A stretch of 64,000 nucleotides of DNA from Gluconacetobacter dulcium (lineage in GTDB: Bacteria; Pseudomonadota; Alphaproteobacteria; Acetobacterales; Acetobacteraceae): positions 1 through 64,000 of the forward strand of contig NZ_JABEQN010000006.1 in the NCBI RefSeq assembly GCF_014174165.1, read 5' to 3'. Every line of letters starts with the position of its first letter. Position 1 is the first letter of the stretch. The notes beneath the pieces are model-generated. The model was not told the origin of the DNA, did not search any database, and saw only the letters and a program-made list of their open reading frames with translations. The translations under genes were made by a program, and so were the position numbers. Positions 54,024 to 62,866 of this stretch are shown in pieces.

Positions 54024-56351
54024 TTACTGGAAAATATTATCCTCTCCAGCCCGCCATGAGGGGTCGTCCAAGCGCAATCCCGACTGTTCGTCATAAAGCG
54101 AGCGATTTTCCAGAACGGCAAACCGATCGCCATAAACATCCGGACGGATGCACTGCACCGCCCGTGCCCCGATCATGGCAAGACGCACGCGGGAAGGGAC
54201 CGGCACGACATAACGCTGCAACCGGCGTACCACTGCCCGCGGAGGAAACGGTGCCCCGCGCAGAACCGCTATGGCCTCAGCGGCCTCGTCATCGAACGGC
54301 ACGATCACCGGGTCCATGGCCTGATCGATCATGCGAAAGGCACGCGCGATATCGGCAAAAGGCCACGCCAGCCCCCTCAGGGTATCGGCCAACGCCTTCA
54401 ATATGGGGTAATCGCGCCCTTCCAGGGTGGCCGCGTCCAGCGCCGCCTCTCCCTTCCGCCAATAGAGTTCGCGATAATATTCCCGCACCGCATCCAACCC
54501 CAGCGGGTCGGCCCTCTCCTGCCGCAACACCGTGCGGGCCGGGCCATAAAATGCATTGATGGCATCGGGAATCGGATGCTCCGCAGACTCGAACAACACC
54601 ACCCGGCCGAATGCCTCTCCCAACGGCCCCAACTCGCCACTTCTGTTGCAGCGCCCCGCCGCCTGCGCCAGACTTGGCAACCCGGCCGCCGCACGCCACA
54701 CCTCGGGAAAGCTGATATCGACTCCGGCCTCGATCAGGCTGGTCGCAACCAGCCGCACGCCCCTTCCGTGCGCCAGATCCCCACGTATCTTTTCCAGAAC
54801 GTCCTGGCGATGACGGGCGCACATCAATGTCGTCAGATGCACCGCGCCGTCCTGTCCTTCCTCGCGCAGGCGCGAGAACAACAGCCGCGCATGGTTACGA
54901 CTATTGACGATGCACAGCATCTGTTCGCGTTTCGCAAAATGCGTGACAAGCTCGGCATCCGTGACGGCATCGCGTCGCCACTCCACCGTCACCCGCCGCA
55001 AGCGTTCGTATAATCGCGCGGGGTCGGGCGCCAGTTCGCGGTCTTCAGGAATCACCAGCCCGTCCGGCGTCTTGTCCACCCCCTTGAACATCGCCGCATC
55101 GTCCCGCCGCAAGGCAGGCTGCGTCGCCGTGCAGAGAATCACGCTGGCACCGTAATTTTTCGCCAGTTCCTCGATCGCCGCAAGGCAGGGGCGTAGAAGA
55201 TGCACCGGAATCGACTGCGCCTCGTCAAGGACGATAACGCTTTTCGCAAGGTTATGCAGCTTGCGTGCCCTGCCGGTCCGCGCGGCGAACAGACTTTCAA
55301 AAAACTGGACCGCCGTAGTGACGACCACGGGAGCATCCCAGTTCTCGGCCGAACGGCGCAACTTTTCCAGCCCGCTCGCCCCTTCATGCTCGCTGTCATC
55401 GCTCGCCGGCCGCCGCTGGTCCCAGTCGAAACTGGCATGATGTTCCAGCACGGCATCGCCCAACCCCACATCATCCCGAAACACCGAAGCCGTCTGTTCG
55501 ATAATCGAGGTAAAAGGAATGACATAGACAATCCGCCGCAGGCCATGGACGGCGGCATGTTCCATGGCAAAGCTGAGCGAGGTCAGCGTCTTGCCCCCAC
55601 CGGTCGGCACCGTCAGCGTAAACAGACCCGGCTCCAGCCCCGCCCTGGCATTCGCATGGTCGAGAATGCGCGAACGCAGGCGGTTGACATCCGTATCGTC
55701 ACGGCGATGCCGCGCCAGGAACGCACGCGTTGTTTGAACATGATCCGGCAAGAGCCGACCACCGCGCTCAGGCGGATCGCCCCCTTCCGCTGCGCTGTAG
55801 AACGCCTCCGTTTCCAGAAAATCGGCATCGACCAGGCACGAAAACAGCATTCGCGCCAGAAAAGGCAACGAAAATGCCGCATCGATATCATTGCGGCGGG
55901 GCGGCCTCATGCTTTGCTGGAGGTCTTTCGGCACCCCCCCGGTACAGGTCTGCCATCCGTCATGCTGCTCCACGGTCTTGCCCAGGCGGGATGTCAGGCT
56001 ACCGCCCTCATGGCCGTCGCCATTCATCAATCCGCCATGATGCCCGGCAATGCCGAAACTCAATAATCGGCCGACCAGCCGCCCATAAATCTCCACAGCC
56101 CTTTGCGCGCCGGCCGTGCTGTGATCCGGCCCCTTCGTTCCCTTTCCATCAACCGGACGACGAATATATTCCTGATAAGAGACCGAGCATTTTCCGATAT
56201 CGTGCAGCAACCCCATCGCCAGGGCGAGTTGCGCCGCCCCGAAAGGGGCCGCATGGATCGCGGCCCGTGCGCCCACATTCTTCAGATGACACGCCAATCG
56301 TTCCCAATCGTCTTCGCCCCGGTCATCGAGCGAATGCGCGTAAATCACCAC
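54024..56351 (-). CDS. cas3: CRISPR helicase-nuclease Cas3
   Basis: 775 residues. N-terminal HD nuclease (LLHDIGK, His50-Asp51; GHHGG near 103-107). SF2 helicase with Walker A PTGGGKT (Lys254), DEAQ (376-379), TATQP and the motif VI region QAAGRCNR. It unwinds and degrades target DNA recruited by Cascade. Start is GTG 56351 with GGAGG upstream. 138 bases separate it from cas5. No frameshifts seen, so interference may still work on the three spacers. Confidence 0.95.
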   Translation of the reverse strand: MVIYAHSLDDRGEDDWERLACHLKNVGARAAIHAAPFGAAQLALAMGLLHDIGKCSVSYQEYIRRPVDGKGTKGPDHSTAGAQRAVEIYGRLVGRLLSFGIAGHHGGLMNGDGHEGGSLTSRLGKTVEQHDGWQTCTGGVPKDLQQSMRPPRRNDIDAAFSLPFLARMLFSCLVDADFLETEAFYSAAEGGDPPERGGRLLPDHVQTTRAFLARHRRDDTDVNRLRSRILDHANARAGLEPGLFTLTVPTGGGKTLTSLSFAMEHAAVHGLRRIVYVIPFTSIIEQTASVFRDDVGLGDAVLEHHASFDWDQRRPASDDSEHEGASGLEKLRRSAENWDAPVVVTTAVQFFESLFAARTGRARKLHNLAKSVIVLDEAQSIPVHLLRPCLAAIEELAKNYGASVILCTATQPALRRDDAAMFKGVDKTPDGLVIPEDRELAPDPARLYERLRRVTVEWRRDAVTDAELVTHFAKREQMLCIVNSRNHARLLFSRLREEGQDGAVHLTTLMCARHRQDVLEKIRGDLAHGRGVRLVATSLIEAGVDISFPEVWRAAAGLPSLAQAAGRCNRSGELGPLGEAFGRVVLFESAEHPIPDAINAFYGPARTVLRQERADPLGLDAVREYYRELYWRKGEAALDAATLEGRDYPILKALADTLRGLAWPFADIARAFRMIDQAMDPVIVPFDDEAAEAIAVLRGAPFPPRAVVRRLQRYVVPVPSRVRLAMIGARAVQCIRPDVYGDRFAVLENRSLYDEQSGLRLDDPSWRAGEDNIFQ

Positions 56352-56371
56352 AACCGCCTCCCGGCATCAGA

Positions 56372-57262
56372 TCACCGCCCGAACTGCGCCAGCCACGTCA
56401 CCAACCTGCCGGCCAGAGCAATCCGCGCATCGGAAAAAACATGGTCGGTCTCGAACGTCTCGGCATCCAGGTGCCGGGCACCGGCCTCCCGTGCCCGCCG
56501 CGCGGCCGCCTCGGCCATCGTCCCGAACCCCCGTGTCGTCCCGATCAACGCCAGCGGCCGCCCCGCCAGCGCCGGCATGGCGGCGACCAGGTCCAGCGAC
56601 CGGCCGGCATGCGCCGTCTCGGTCATGATCGCCTCCTCGCTGGTCCCGGCCAGCGGCGGCATGTCGCCGCGCACCTCGTCCAGCAGAAACGCCGCCCGCT
56701 TCTTCGGATCGACAAACCCGCGCCCGATGGCGGCAAAATCCGCCGGATCGATCAGAAAGACCCCGATCACACCCGCATCATCCGCACCGACCCGCGCCGC
56801 CACCATGCCGCCCATGCTATGTCCGGCCACCGCGATACGGGACGGATCGATCCCGAACCGGGCCACCACGTCCGGCCGGCGCAGATAAGCCAGCGCAGTC
56901 GCCCCATCCTGCAAGCAATTGGCGAACGAAAAACGGCCCGGGCTTCCCCACGAACCACGATAATGGAATGTCAGCACATTCCACCCCGCCCGCCGCGCCG
57001 CCTGCGCCAGATCGAGATTCTGCTCGTTCCCCGGAAAACCATGAAGCAGCAGAAGCGTCGGATGCGGCCCCACCCCGGCCGCGCGATACATCACGGCATT
57101 CAGCGCGCCATCCTGCGCGGGGATCACAAACGCCGCCATCGCCGCCGGATGCAGCCTGTCAGCCGGCGGATCGGCAATCACCGCCACCGGAGGCGGTGCC
57201 CCCAATGCGGCCACGGGAACGCTCAGGAAAAGCGGAAAAAGAAAAGAACGCATCGACACCAT
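56372..57262 (-). CDS. exported alpha/beta hydrolase
   Basis: 296 residues with a signal peptide (MRSFLFPLFLSVPVAALGA). LLLLHGFPGNEQN is the oxyanion region, AVAGHSMGGMVAA the nucleophile elbow, and ETDHVFSD near the end carries the candidate catalytic His. Substrate unknown. Ends 20 bases before the cas3 start on the same strand but is not a Cas gene; it marks the far edge of the CRISPR locus. Confidence 0.82.
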   Translation of the reverse strand: MVSMRSFLFPLFLSVPVAALGAPPPVAVIADPPADRLHPAAMAAFVIPAQDGALNAVMYRAAGVGPHPTLLLLHGFPGNEQNLDLAQAARRAGWNVLTFHYRGSWGSPGRFSFANCLQDGATALAYLRRPDVVARFGIDPSRIAVAGHSMGGMVAARVGADDAGVIGVFLIDPADFAAIGRGFVDPKKRAAFLLDEVRGDMPPLAGTSEEAIMTETAHAGRSLDLVAAMPALAGRPLALIGTTRGFGTMAEAAARRAREAGARHLDAETFETDHVFSDARIALAGRLVTWLAQFGR

Positions 57263-57290
57263 CCTGTCTCACGGCACCAGCACCATGTCA

Positions 57291-58907
57291 TCAGGGCGAA
57301 CCCGGCACCACCAACAAAGCCAGACTTTCAGGCGGCAGCCTGATGTCACACCGGTTCGCCCGCGCACAAACCGCCGGCTGCGGCGCGGGCAGTCGGGCGG
57401 CGGCAATCAACGCCGCGGCCTGCTGGCGCGTAGGCGAAACCGGCCGCCCCATGGCTGCGAACAACGCGGCAGGCGTACCATGGCTGCGATCGATCACGAC
57501 CACCGTCGCCCCTTTGACCGACCCCACACCCTTGAAGGCCAGGTGCCGCTCCCGCCCTCGCTCCCGATCGCCGTTCCACAGCGCGACAGCAATCGCCCCG
57601 TCCTCCCGGCGCGTCGCAAGAATATCGTCACTCCCCGACCCGGTCGGCAACCGCCGCGCTCCCAGACGATGCAGCAGCGCAAAGGCATTGAACGCCGGCT
57701 TGGCAATGCCATGGGTCGTCAACAGGCCATATGCACCCGGCAACTCGTTGGCGATCACCCCCTGTTCCTCGAAATCGTCCGAGAACGTCCAGTAGGACAT
57801 GATCGGCGCCAGCCCGTCGCAATCATGCACCGTCTGCGCAATCCACGGCGCGATCCATGGACGGTCCGCACTGCCATTATGAATATCCCAATCCGCCCCG
57901 AATTCGGTGATATACAGCGGCAGGTCCCGACGCCCCGACCGATCGATCACCTGCCGCGCCGTCCGCGTCGCGTCGCAGACAATGTTCCCCGTATTGTCCG
58001 GCGATTTCGGCAACCGGAGCAGATCGGGCGGATCGTTGGCATAGATATGCGTCGAGACGAAATCGACCGGCACATGTTCGCGCATCACATGCTCGACGAA
58101 ATCCCCGACCCAGTGAATGGCCCCCGTCGCAGGCCCACCGACCCGCAACGCCGGATCGACCGCCTTGATGGTCCGGGCGGTATTGTCATAAAGCGCGAAA
58201 TAGCTCGCCATCCGGGGCTGCCCCACCCAGGTTGCCTGATCGGGCTCGTTCCAGACTTCGAAAGGCCATTGCCGAACTTCCTCCGCCCCGTAACGCTGTT
58301 CCAGATGCTCCACGAAGGCGCGGATCAGCGCGTTCCAGTCCGCCATATGCGCCGGAGGCGTCACATTGGCCCGATACCACAGCGTCCCGCCGCTATAGTC
58401 CGTAATGGGTTTCGCCGGATCGCCCGCCTTCCCCGTCACCAGCGGCTCCAGCCCCCCGTCGCGACGCAGCACGTCGCTGCCGATGGCGCTGGGCATGAAC
58501 GAAAGCTCGACCAGCGGCCGGATATGATGCGCCAGCAGGCCGTCATACACGGCATCGACCTTGCGGAAATTGTAATGCATATGGCCCGCACCGTCCGGTG
58601 CCATGATGGCCATCGTGTCGTCGAAGATGCCGTGGAACCGCACATACCGAAAGCCGGTCGCCTCCCGCGTCCGGTCCGCATTCCGCAGATAGCTCTCCGT
58701 CAGCGCCATGTCGGCACGATCCGAACCGAACGCCTGCTCCCAGCTATGGCGGAACGGCGTTCCGCCCGCGGACGCATCGACCTCGATCGAAGACACGGCA
58801 TCGGGCGCCCCGGCCCAGGCGGCCCCCGCCACACCGCAGGCCATCAGGCCGATCACCGCCGAACAGACCCGAACAATCCGAACCGCCACCACCCGCGTCA
58901 TCAACAT
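57291..58907 (-). CDS. GH39-type glycoside hydrolase (beta-xylosidase-like)
   Basis: 538 residues. Signal peptide, then a (beta/alpha)8 barrel with the acid/base glutamate in EVWNEPDQ (about Glu221) and the nucleophile in LYITEFGAD (about Glu335). A C-terminal beta-sandwich with DDILATRREDGAIAVALWN follows. Pattern matches GH39 beta-xylosidases; exact substrate not determinable. ATG 58907 is chosen for GGAG upstream. Likely cotranscribed with the hydrolase 28 bases downstream. Confidence 0.82.
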   Translation of the reverse strand: MLMTRVVAVRIVRVCSAVIGLMACGVAGAAWAGAPDAVSSIEVDASAGGTPFRHSWEQAFGSDRADMALTESYLRNADRTREATGFRYVRFHGIFDDTMAIMAPDGAGHMHYNFRKVDAVYDGLLAHHIRPLVELSFMPSAIGSDVLRRDGGLEPLVTGKAGDPAKPITDYSGGTLWYRANVTPPAHMADWNALIRAFVEHLEQRYGAEEVRQWPFEVWNEPDQATWVGQPRMASYFALYDNTARTIKAVDPALRVGGPATGAIHWVGDFVEHVMREHVPVDFVSTHIYANDPPDLLRLPKSPDNTGNIVCDATRTARQVIDRSGRRDLPLYITEFGADWDIHNGSADRPWIAPWIAQTVHDCDGLAPIMSYWTFSDDFEEQGVIANELPGAYGLLTTHGIAKPAFNAFALLHRLGARRLPTGSGSDDILATRREDGAIAVALWNGDRERGRERHLAFKGVGSVKGATVVVIDRSHGTPAALFAAMGRPVSPTRQQAAALIAAARLPAPQPAVCARANRCDIRLPPESLALLVVPGSP

Positions 58908-59144
58908 CGACACTCCAAGTTGAGGAAGCGCGACAGCATCGCAGTGAACGCCGACTTGTCAAATTCGTGATCTTCACCCCGCAAATACCCCCCAATATTC
59001 ATCCGACTGGCCGAAAGGGGCGCGGCTGCGCTAGATTACCCACCTCATGACCCATCCCGCCCAGGGCCACACGGCCCCCATCCGCCGTCCCGCAGCCCTC
59101 CCCGCACCCTGCCCCGCCCTCGCCGCGCGGACGGAGGCACGGCC

Positions 59145-60491
59145 ATGATGCTGCTGGCCGGACTGGTCGCGGTCGTCATCCTGATCGGGTTCAGCATCCT
59201 GATCGCCCTGTCCGAGATCTCGTTCGCGGCGGCGCGCGAAGTGCGGCTGCGCACGCGGGCCGAGGCCGGCGACAGCCGGGCGGTCAATTTCCTCCGCCTG
59301 CGCCGCAACAGCGGCCAGGTGGTCACGGTGCTCCAGATCTGCCTCAACGCCGTCGGCGTGCTGGGCGGCGTGATCAGCAGCGACATGGTCACCCCGCCGC
59401 TGGCCGACATCCTGCGCCATGCCGGGCTGGAAGAGGCTGTCGCCGGCCATGTCGCCTCCACCCTGTCGTTCGTGCTGATCACGGGCCTGTTCGTGCTGTT
59501 CGCCGACCTGCTGCCCAAGCGCATCGCCATGAACGCGCCCGACCGCGTGGCGCTCAGCATCGGCTGGTTCCCCGCCATCGCGCTGAAGGTGCTGTACCCG
59601 TTCGTCTGGATCTTCTCCAAGATGTCGGATGTCATCCTACGCGCACTCAAAATCCCCGCCGCCTCGGCCGTCGAGCCGGTCACACCGGAAGATTTGCGCG
59701 CCATCCTCGCCGCCGGCACCGCCTCGGGCGTCCTGCTGGAGCAGGAACACCAGATGATCCAGAACGTCCTCGGCCTGCAGGACCGTTCGGTCACCTCGGC
59801 CATGACCCCGCGCGACGAGATCGTGTTCCTCGACATGCAGGAAAGTGCGGAAAGCCAGCGCGACAAGGTGCGGGCCAAGCCCTATTCCCGCTACCCGCTC
59901 TGCAATGGCGGGTTGGACAACGTCATCGGCTCGATCCGCGCCGAGGACGTGCTGGCCGCCGTGGTGGAAAAGCCCGAGGACGTGGACCCCACGGCGACGA
60001 TCCTGCCGGTGGCCAAGCAGATCACCCGCATGCGGCGCGACGTGCTCTCGCTCCCCGACACGCTCAACCTGTGGGATACGCTGGCCCAGTTCGACACCCA
60101 CGGCGCCGGCTTCGCCCTGATCGTCAACGAATACGGCCTGGTCGTCGGCCTGATCACCTTCAAGGACATCATGGGCGCGCTGATGGACGGCCTGGCCAAC
60201 CCGTTCGAGGAACAGGCCATCGTCCGCCGCGACGAGAATTCCTGGCTGATCGACGGCGCCGCCCCGATCGGCGACGTGATCCGCGAACTCGGCGTCCCCG
60301 ACCTGCCCGACAGCCACAATTTCGATACGATCGGCGGCTTCGTCATGCACCGCCTCCGCCGCATGGCGCGCAAGGCCGACAAGGTCGAAGCCGCCAATTT
60401 CCTGTTCGAGGTCGTGGACGTCGAAGGCTTCCGCATCAACCAGCTCCTGGTCACGCGCCGCCCCCGCCGCCCGGAAACCGATCAGCCGTAA
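59145..60491 (+). CDS. CNNM/CBS/CorC-type membrane protein ('hemolysin family')
   Basis: 448 residues. N-terminal CNNM (DUF21) membrane domain with about four helices (MLLAGLVAVVILIGFSILIALSEISFAA onward), a CBS-domain pair (SVTSAMTPRDEIVFLD ... FALIVNEYGLVVGLITFKDIMGAL), and a C-terminal CorC_HlyC domain. The family is linked to Mg/Co efflux and not to true haemolysis. GGAGG precedes the ATG. Convergent with the next gene, overlapping by 10 bases. Confidence 0.9.
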   Translation: MMLLAGLVAVVILIGFSILIALSEISFAAAREVRLRTRAEAGDSRAVNFLRLRRNSGQVVTVLQICLNAVGVLGGVISSDMVTPPLADILRHAGLEEAVAGHVASTLSFVLITGLFVLFADLLPKRIAMNAPDRVALSIGWFPAIALKVLYPFVWIFSKMSDVILRALKIPAASAVEPVTPEDLRAILAAGTASGVLLEQEHQMIQNVLGLQDRSVTSAMTPRDEIVFLDMQESAESQRDKVRAKPYSRYPLCNGGLDNVIGSIRAEDVLAAVVEKPEDVDPTATILPVAKQITRMRRDVLSLPDTLNLWDTLAQFDTHGAGFALIVNEYGLVVGLITFKDIMGALMDGLANPFEEQAIVRRDENSWLIDGAAPIGDVIRELGVPDLPDSHNFDTIGGFVMHRLRRMARKADKVEAANFLFEVVDVEGFRINQLLVTRRPRRPETDQP

Positions 60492-61108
60492 TCGGGAATA
60501 CCGGGCATGGTCACGAAACCCGGCAGCGCCCGCACCGCCCGCACCCAGCGCCGCAGCGCCGGATAGGCGGAATGCTCCTCCCCCCAGTCGCGACACAGCG
60601 CAACGGTGGGGAACAATGCGATATCGGCCACCGTCGGCCCCTCACCCACCACCCACTGTCCCCCATCCAGCCACCGATGGGCCAGATGGTCTTCCACGAT
60701 CCGCAACGCCGCCACCGCCGCCCGCCGCCGGGCGGACTGTTCGTCTCCCACCCCTGCGAACAGACTGGCCCGCCGCATCAGCAACGCCGCGCGCAACGGC
60801 CCACCGGCAAACTGCACCCAGTGGACAACCCGCGCAAAATCCGCGGCCCCCTCAGGCAACCATTCCGCCCGTCCATGCGCCAGCGCCAGCAACACGGCCT
60901 GCGCACCACAGACCGCCTGCCCGTCCATGCGCAGCACCGGCAACACCCCGGCCGGCGAAACCGCGCGAAAAGCCGCGCTGTCCTGCTCGCCACCGGGCAC
61001 GACATCGACCACCACTCGGCGCGCCTCCACCCCCAGCAGGGACAGAAACAGCCGGACCCGATAGCAATCCTCGTCCAGTTCGTCGTCGTACAGCACCAGC
61101 GCGCTCAT
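60482..61108 (-). CDS. glutathione S-transferase-like protein
   Basis: 208 residues. N-terminal thioredoxin-like half (LVLYDDELDEDCYRVRLFLSLLGVEARRVVVDVVPGGEQ ... SPAGVLPVLRMDGQAVCGAQAVLLAL) and helical C-terminal half (VGEGPTVADIALFPTVAL). The usual glutathione-site SPxGxVPxL appears as SPAGVLPVL. Its start overlaps the stop of the Rieske gene (ATGA). Last gene of a three-gene operon. Confidence 0.85.
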   Translation of the reverse strand: MSALVLYDDELDEDCYRVRLFLSLLGVEARRVVVDVVPGGEQDSAAFRAVSPAGVLPVLRMDGQAVCGAQAVLLALAHGRAEWLPEGAADFARVVHWVQFAGGPLRAALLMRRASLFAGVGDEQSARRRAAVAALRIVEDHLAHRWLDGGQWVVGEGPTVADIALFPTVALCRDWGEEHSAYPALRRWVRAVRALPGFVTMPGIPDYG

Positions 61109-61788
61109 GCCACGGCTCCCGCCAGAAAGACCTGCCCGGCCCGCTCCTCCGCCCGCGCCCGCACATCCTGCCCCCAATCGGCCAGATCATGCAGACGCGC
61201 CACCTCCGCCAGTTCCGCCGCCAACAGGTGCAGCATGCACGCGCCCTCGCCAACCGGCAGCAGCGCCGCCAGCACCCGGCCGTCCACATCACGGTCCAGC
61301 ACGGCAGCCAGTTCTCCCTCCGGCAGCCCGATCGCACCTGCCACACCCTGCCACGGCGCCTCGATCCGCAGCGACCGCACCGGCACCCAGGACACGGCAG
61401 CCAGCGCCGGATCATCCTCCGGCAACGCCCCGCCTTCATCAGCAGCGGCGGCCCAGATCAGCCCCCAACGCTCCGCAACCCGCAGCGGCGCCGCCCGGAT
61501 CGTCCCCGGAGGCGACAGGTCGGGATGCGCCGGAATATGCACGCAACGCCCATCCGCCCCGAAGCGCCAGCCATGATACAGGCAGGCGAGCGCCCCCTCA
61601 CGCACGAACCCCAGGCTCAACCGCATCCCCCGATGCGGGCACCGATCGTCCCACACATGCGCCTGCCCCTGCCCGTCGCGCCACACCGCCAGGTCGCGCC
61701 CCAGCATGGTGCTGCCGGCCGTCGTGTCGGGCGCCAGATCCGCCGACAACATCAGCGGATACCATCCGCCCTCACCCGTCACGCTCAT
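61105..61788 (-). CDS. Rieske [2Fe-2S] protein resembling a ring-hydroxylating oxygenase N-terminus
   Basis: 227 residues. The Rieske pair is RCPHRGMRLS and ACLYHGWRFGADGRCVHIP, as in vanillate-demethylase-type oxygenases. Such enzymes normally continue to about 350 residues with an iron site (D/N-x2-H-x3-4-H). Here the C-terminal about 110 residues show no such histidine pattern. It is either a Rieske-only electron carrier or a reduced oxygenase. Middle gene of the operon, coupled on both sides. Confidence 0.8.
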   Translation of the reverse strand: MSVTGEGGWYPLMLSADLAPDTTAGSTMLGRDLAVWRDGQGQAHVWDDRCPHRGMRLSLGFVREGALACLYHGWRFGADGRCVHIPAHPDLSPPGTIRAAPLRVAERWGLIWAAAADEGGALPEDDPALAAVSWVPVRSLRIEAPWQGVAGAIGLPEGELAAVLDRDVDGRVLAALLPVGEGACMLHLLAAELAEVARLHDLADWGQDVRARAEERAGQVFLAGAVA

Positions 61789-62063
61789 ACTCCGTCTCCC
61801 CCCTGAACCCCATCATCCCCCGCCACCGGCAGGCAGCGCACCACCGGCACCAGGCACTCCGCCGGCCCCAGACGGCACGCCATCTCGAAAGCGCCGACCA
61901 GCGGCTCCGGCCCCGCCACGTCGAACACCACCCGCGCCGGCCCGGTCTCCACCACCACGCACGCCAGCGCCATCAGCGCCGCGCGCTCATGGGCAAAGCC
62001 CACGATGGCCGCCACCGCGGCGCATCCATCCAGTTCCAGGCGCATCCGCTCCCACCGGCTCAT
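61785..62063 (-). CDS. unknown small protein, first gene of the Rieske/GST operon
   Basis: 92 residues starting MSRWERMRLELDGCAAVAAIVGFAHERAALMALACVVVETG, with GGGGGTGG upstream. Soluble, hydrophobic helices but no clear membrane span; two or three free cysteines. Its stop overlaps the Rieske start by 4 bases. No family recognised. Confidence 0.6.
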   Translation of the reverse strand: MSRWERMRLELDGCAAVAAIVGFAHERAALMALACVVVETGPARVVFDVAGPEPLVGAFEMACRLGPAECLVPVVRCLPVAGDDGVQGGDGV

Positions 62064-62154
62064 GCCACCCCCGTTCCGTCCCCGAATCCCCGATAGCCCG
62101 ACCGCCCGAAACGTGCCATCCCTGTTCCGAAACCGTACCGAACGGAGAGCCGCC

Positions 62155-62757
62155 ATGATCCATGTCACATCCCACGATGCGCTGCTGGTCATCGACCTCC
62201 AGAACGATTTCCTGCCCGGCGGCGCGCTGGCGGTCCAGCAGGGCGACGCGGTCATCCCGGTCATCAATCACCTGACCCTCCTGCCCTTCGGCCAGCAGGC
62301 CGCCAGTCAGGACTGGCATCCGCACGGCCACGTCTCCTTCGCCAGCACCCATGGGCGGAAAGCCACGACCGATCACTGGCCCGACCATTGCGTGGCAGGC
62401 ACCCACGGCGCGGCACTGGCGGCCGCCCTGCACCAGTCGCGAATCGGCATGGTGATCCGCAAGGGCCGCGACCCGGATATCGACAGCTATTCGGCCTTCA
62501 TGGACAACGACCGCGCCACCCGCACCGGCCTGGATTCGTGGCTGACGGGACTGGGCATAAACCGCGTCTTCATCGCCGGACTGGCCCTGGATTATTGCGT
62601 GCGCTTCACCGCCATCGACGCAAAGGCCCTTGGTTTCGAGACGATCGTGGTCGAAGATGCATGCCGCGCGGTCGGCTCCGATCCGCAGGCGACATGGCAG
62701 GACCTGGCCCGGCACGGCATCACCCGCGCCCACGCCAGCGAACTCGCCGGCCTGTAG
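62155..62757 (+). CDS. pncA: nicotinamidase
   Basis: 200 residues; isochorismatase-like fold. Catalytic triad Asp14 (VIDLQNDF), Lys103 (RKGRD) and Cys148 (LALDYCVRFTA); metal ligands in QDWHPHGHVSF. It converts nicotinamide to nicotinate for NAD salvage. GGAGAG lies 8 bases before the ATG. Divergent from the Rieske operon. Confidence 0.93.
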   Translation: MIHVTSHDALLVIDLQNDFLPGGALAVQQGDAVIPVINHLTLLPFGQQAASQDWHPHGHVSFASTHGRKATTDHWPDHCVAGTHGAALAAALHQSRIGMVIRKGRDPDIDSYSAFMDNDRATRTGLDSWLTGLGINRVFIAGLALDYCVRFTAIDAKALGFETIVVEDACRAVGSDPQATWQDLARHGITRAHASELAGL

Positions 62758-62842
62758 AACAGGAGGCGACCCGTTTCCGGGGGGAAACGCCGGCATCGGG
62801 TGGGACCGGTGCGGGCGAGCATCGAGAGGGGAAAGCGGAACC

Positions 62843-62866
62843 ATGACCATTCCGGGTCAGGTATGA
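62843..62866 (+). CDS. seven-codon upstream ORF (MTIPGQV)
   Basis: ATG 62843 to TGA 62866, with AGGGGA upstream. Its stop overlaps the ATG of the BMP gene (GTATGACC). Possible leader for translational coupling; only the layout supports it. Confidence 0.3.
   Translation: MTIPGQV

Noticed and set aside
62758-62862. Riboswitch upstream of the BMP-protein gene
   Set aside because: G-rich and possibly structured, but no recognised purine, guanidine, cobalamin or other aptamer core could be matched by eye.
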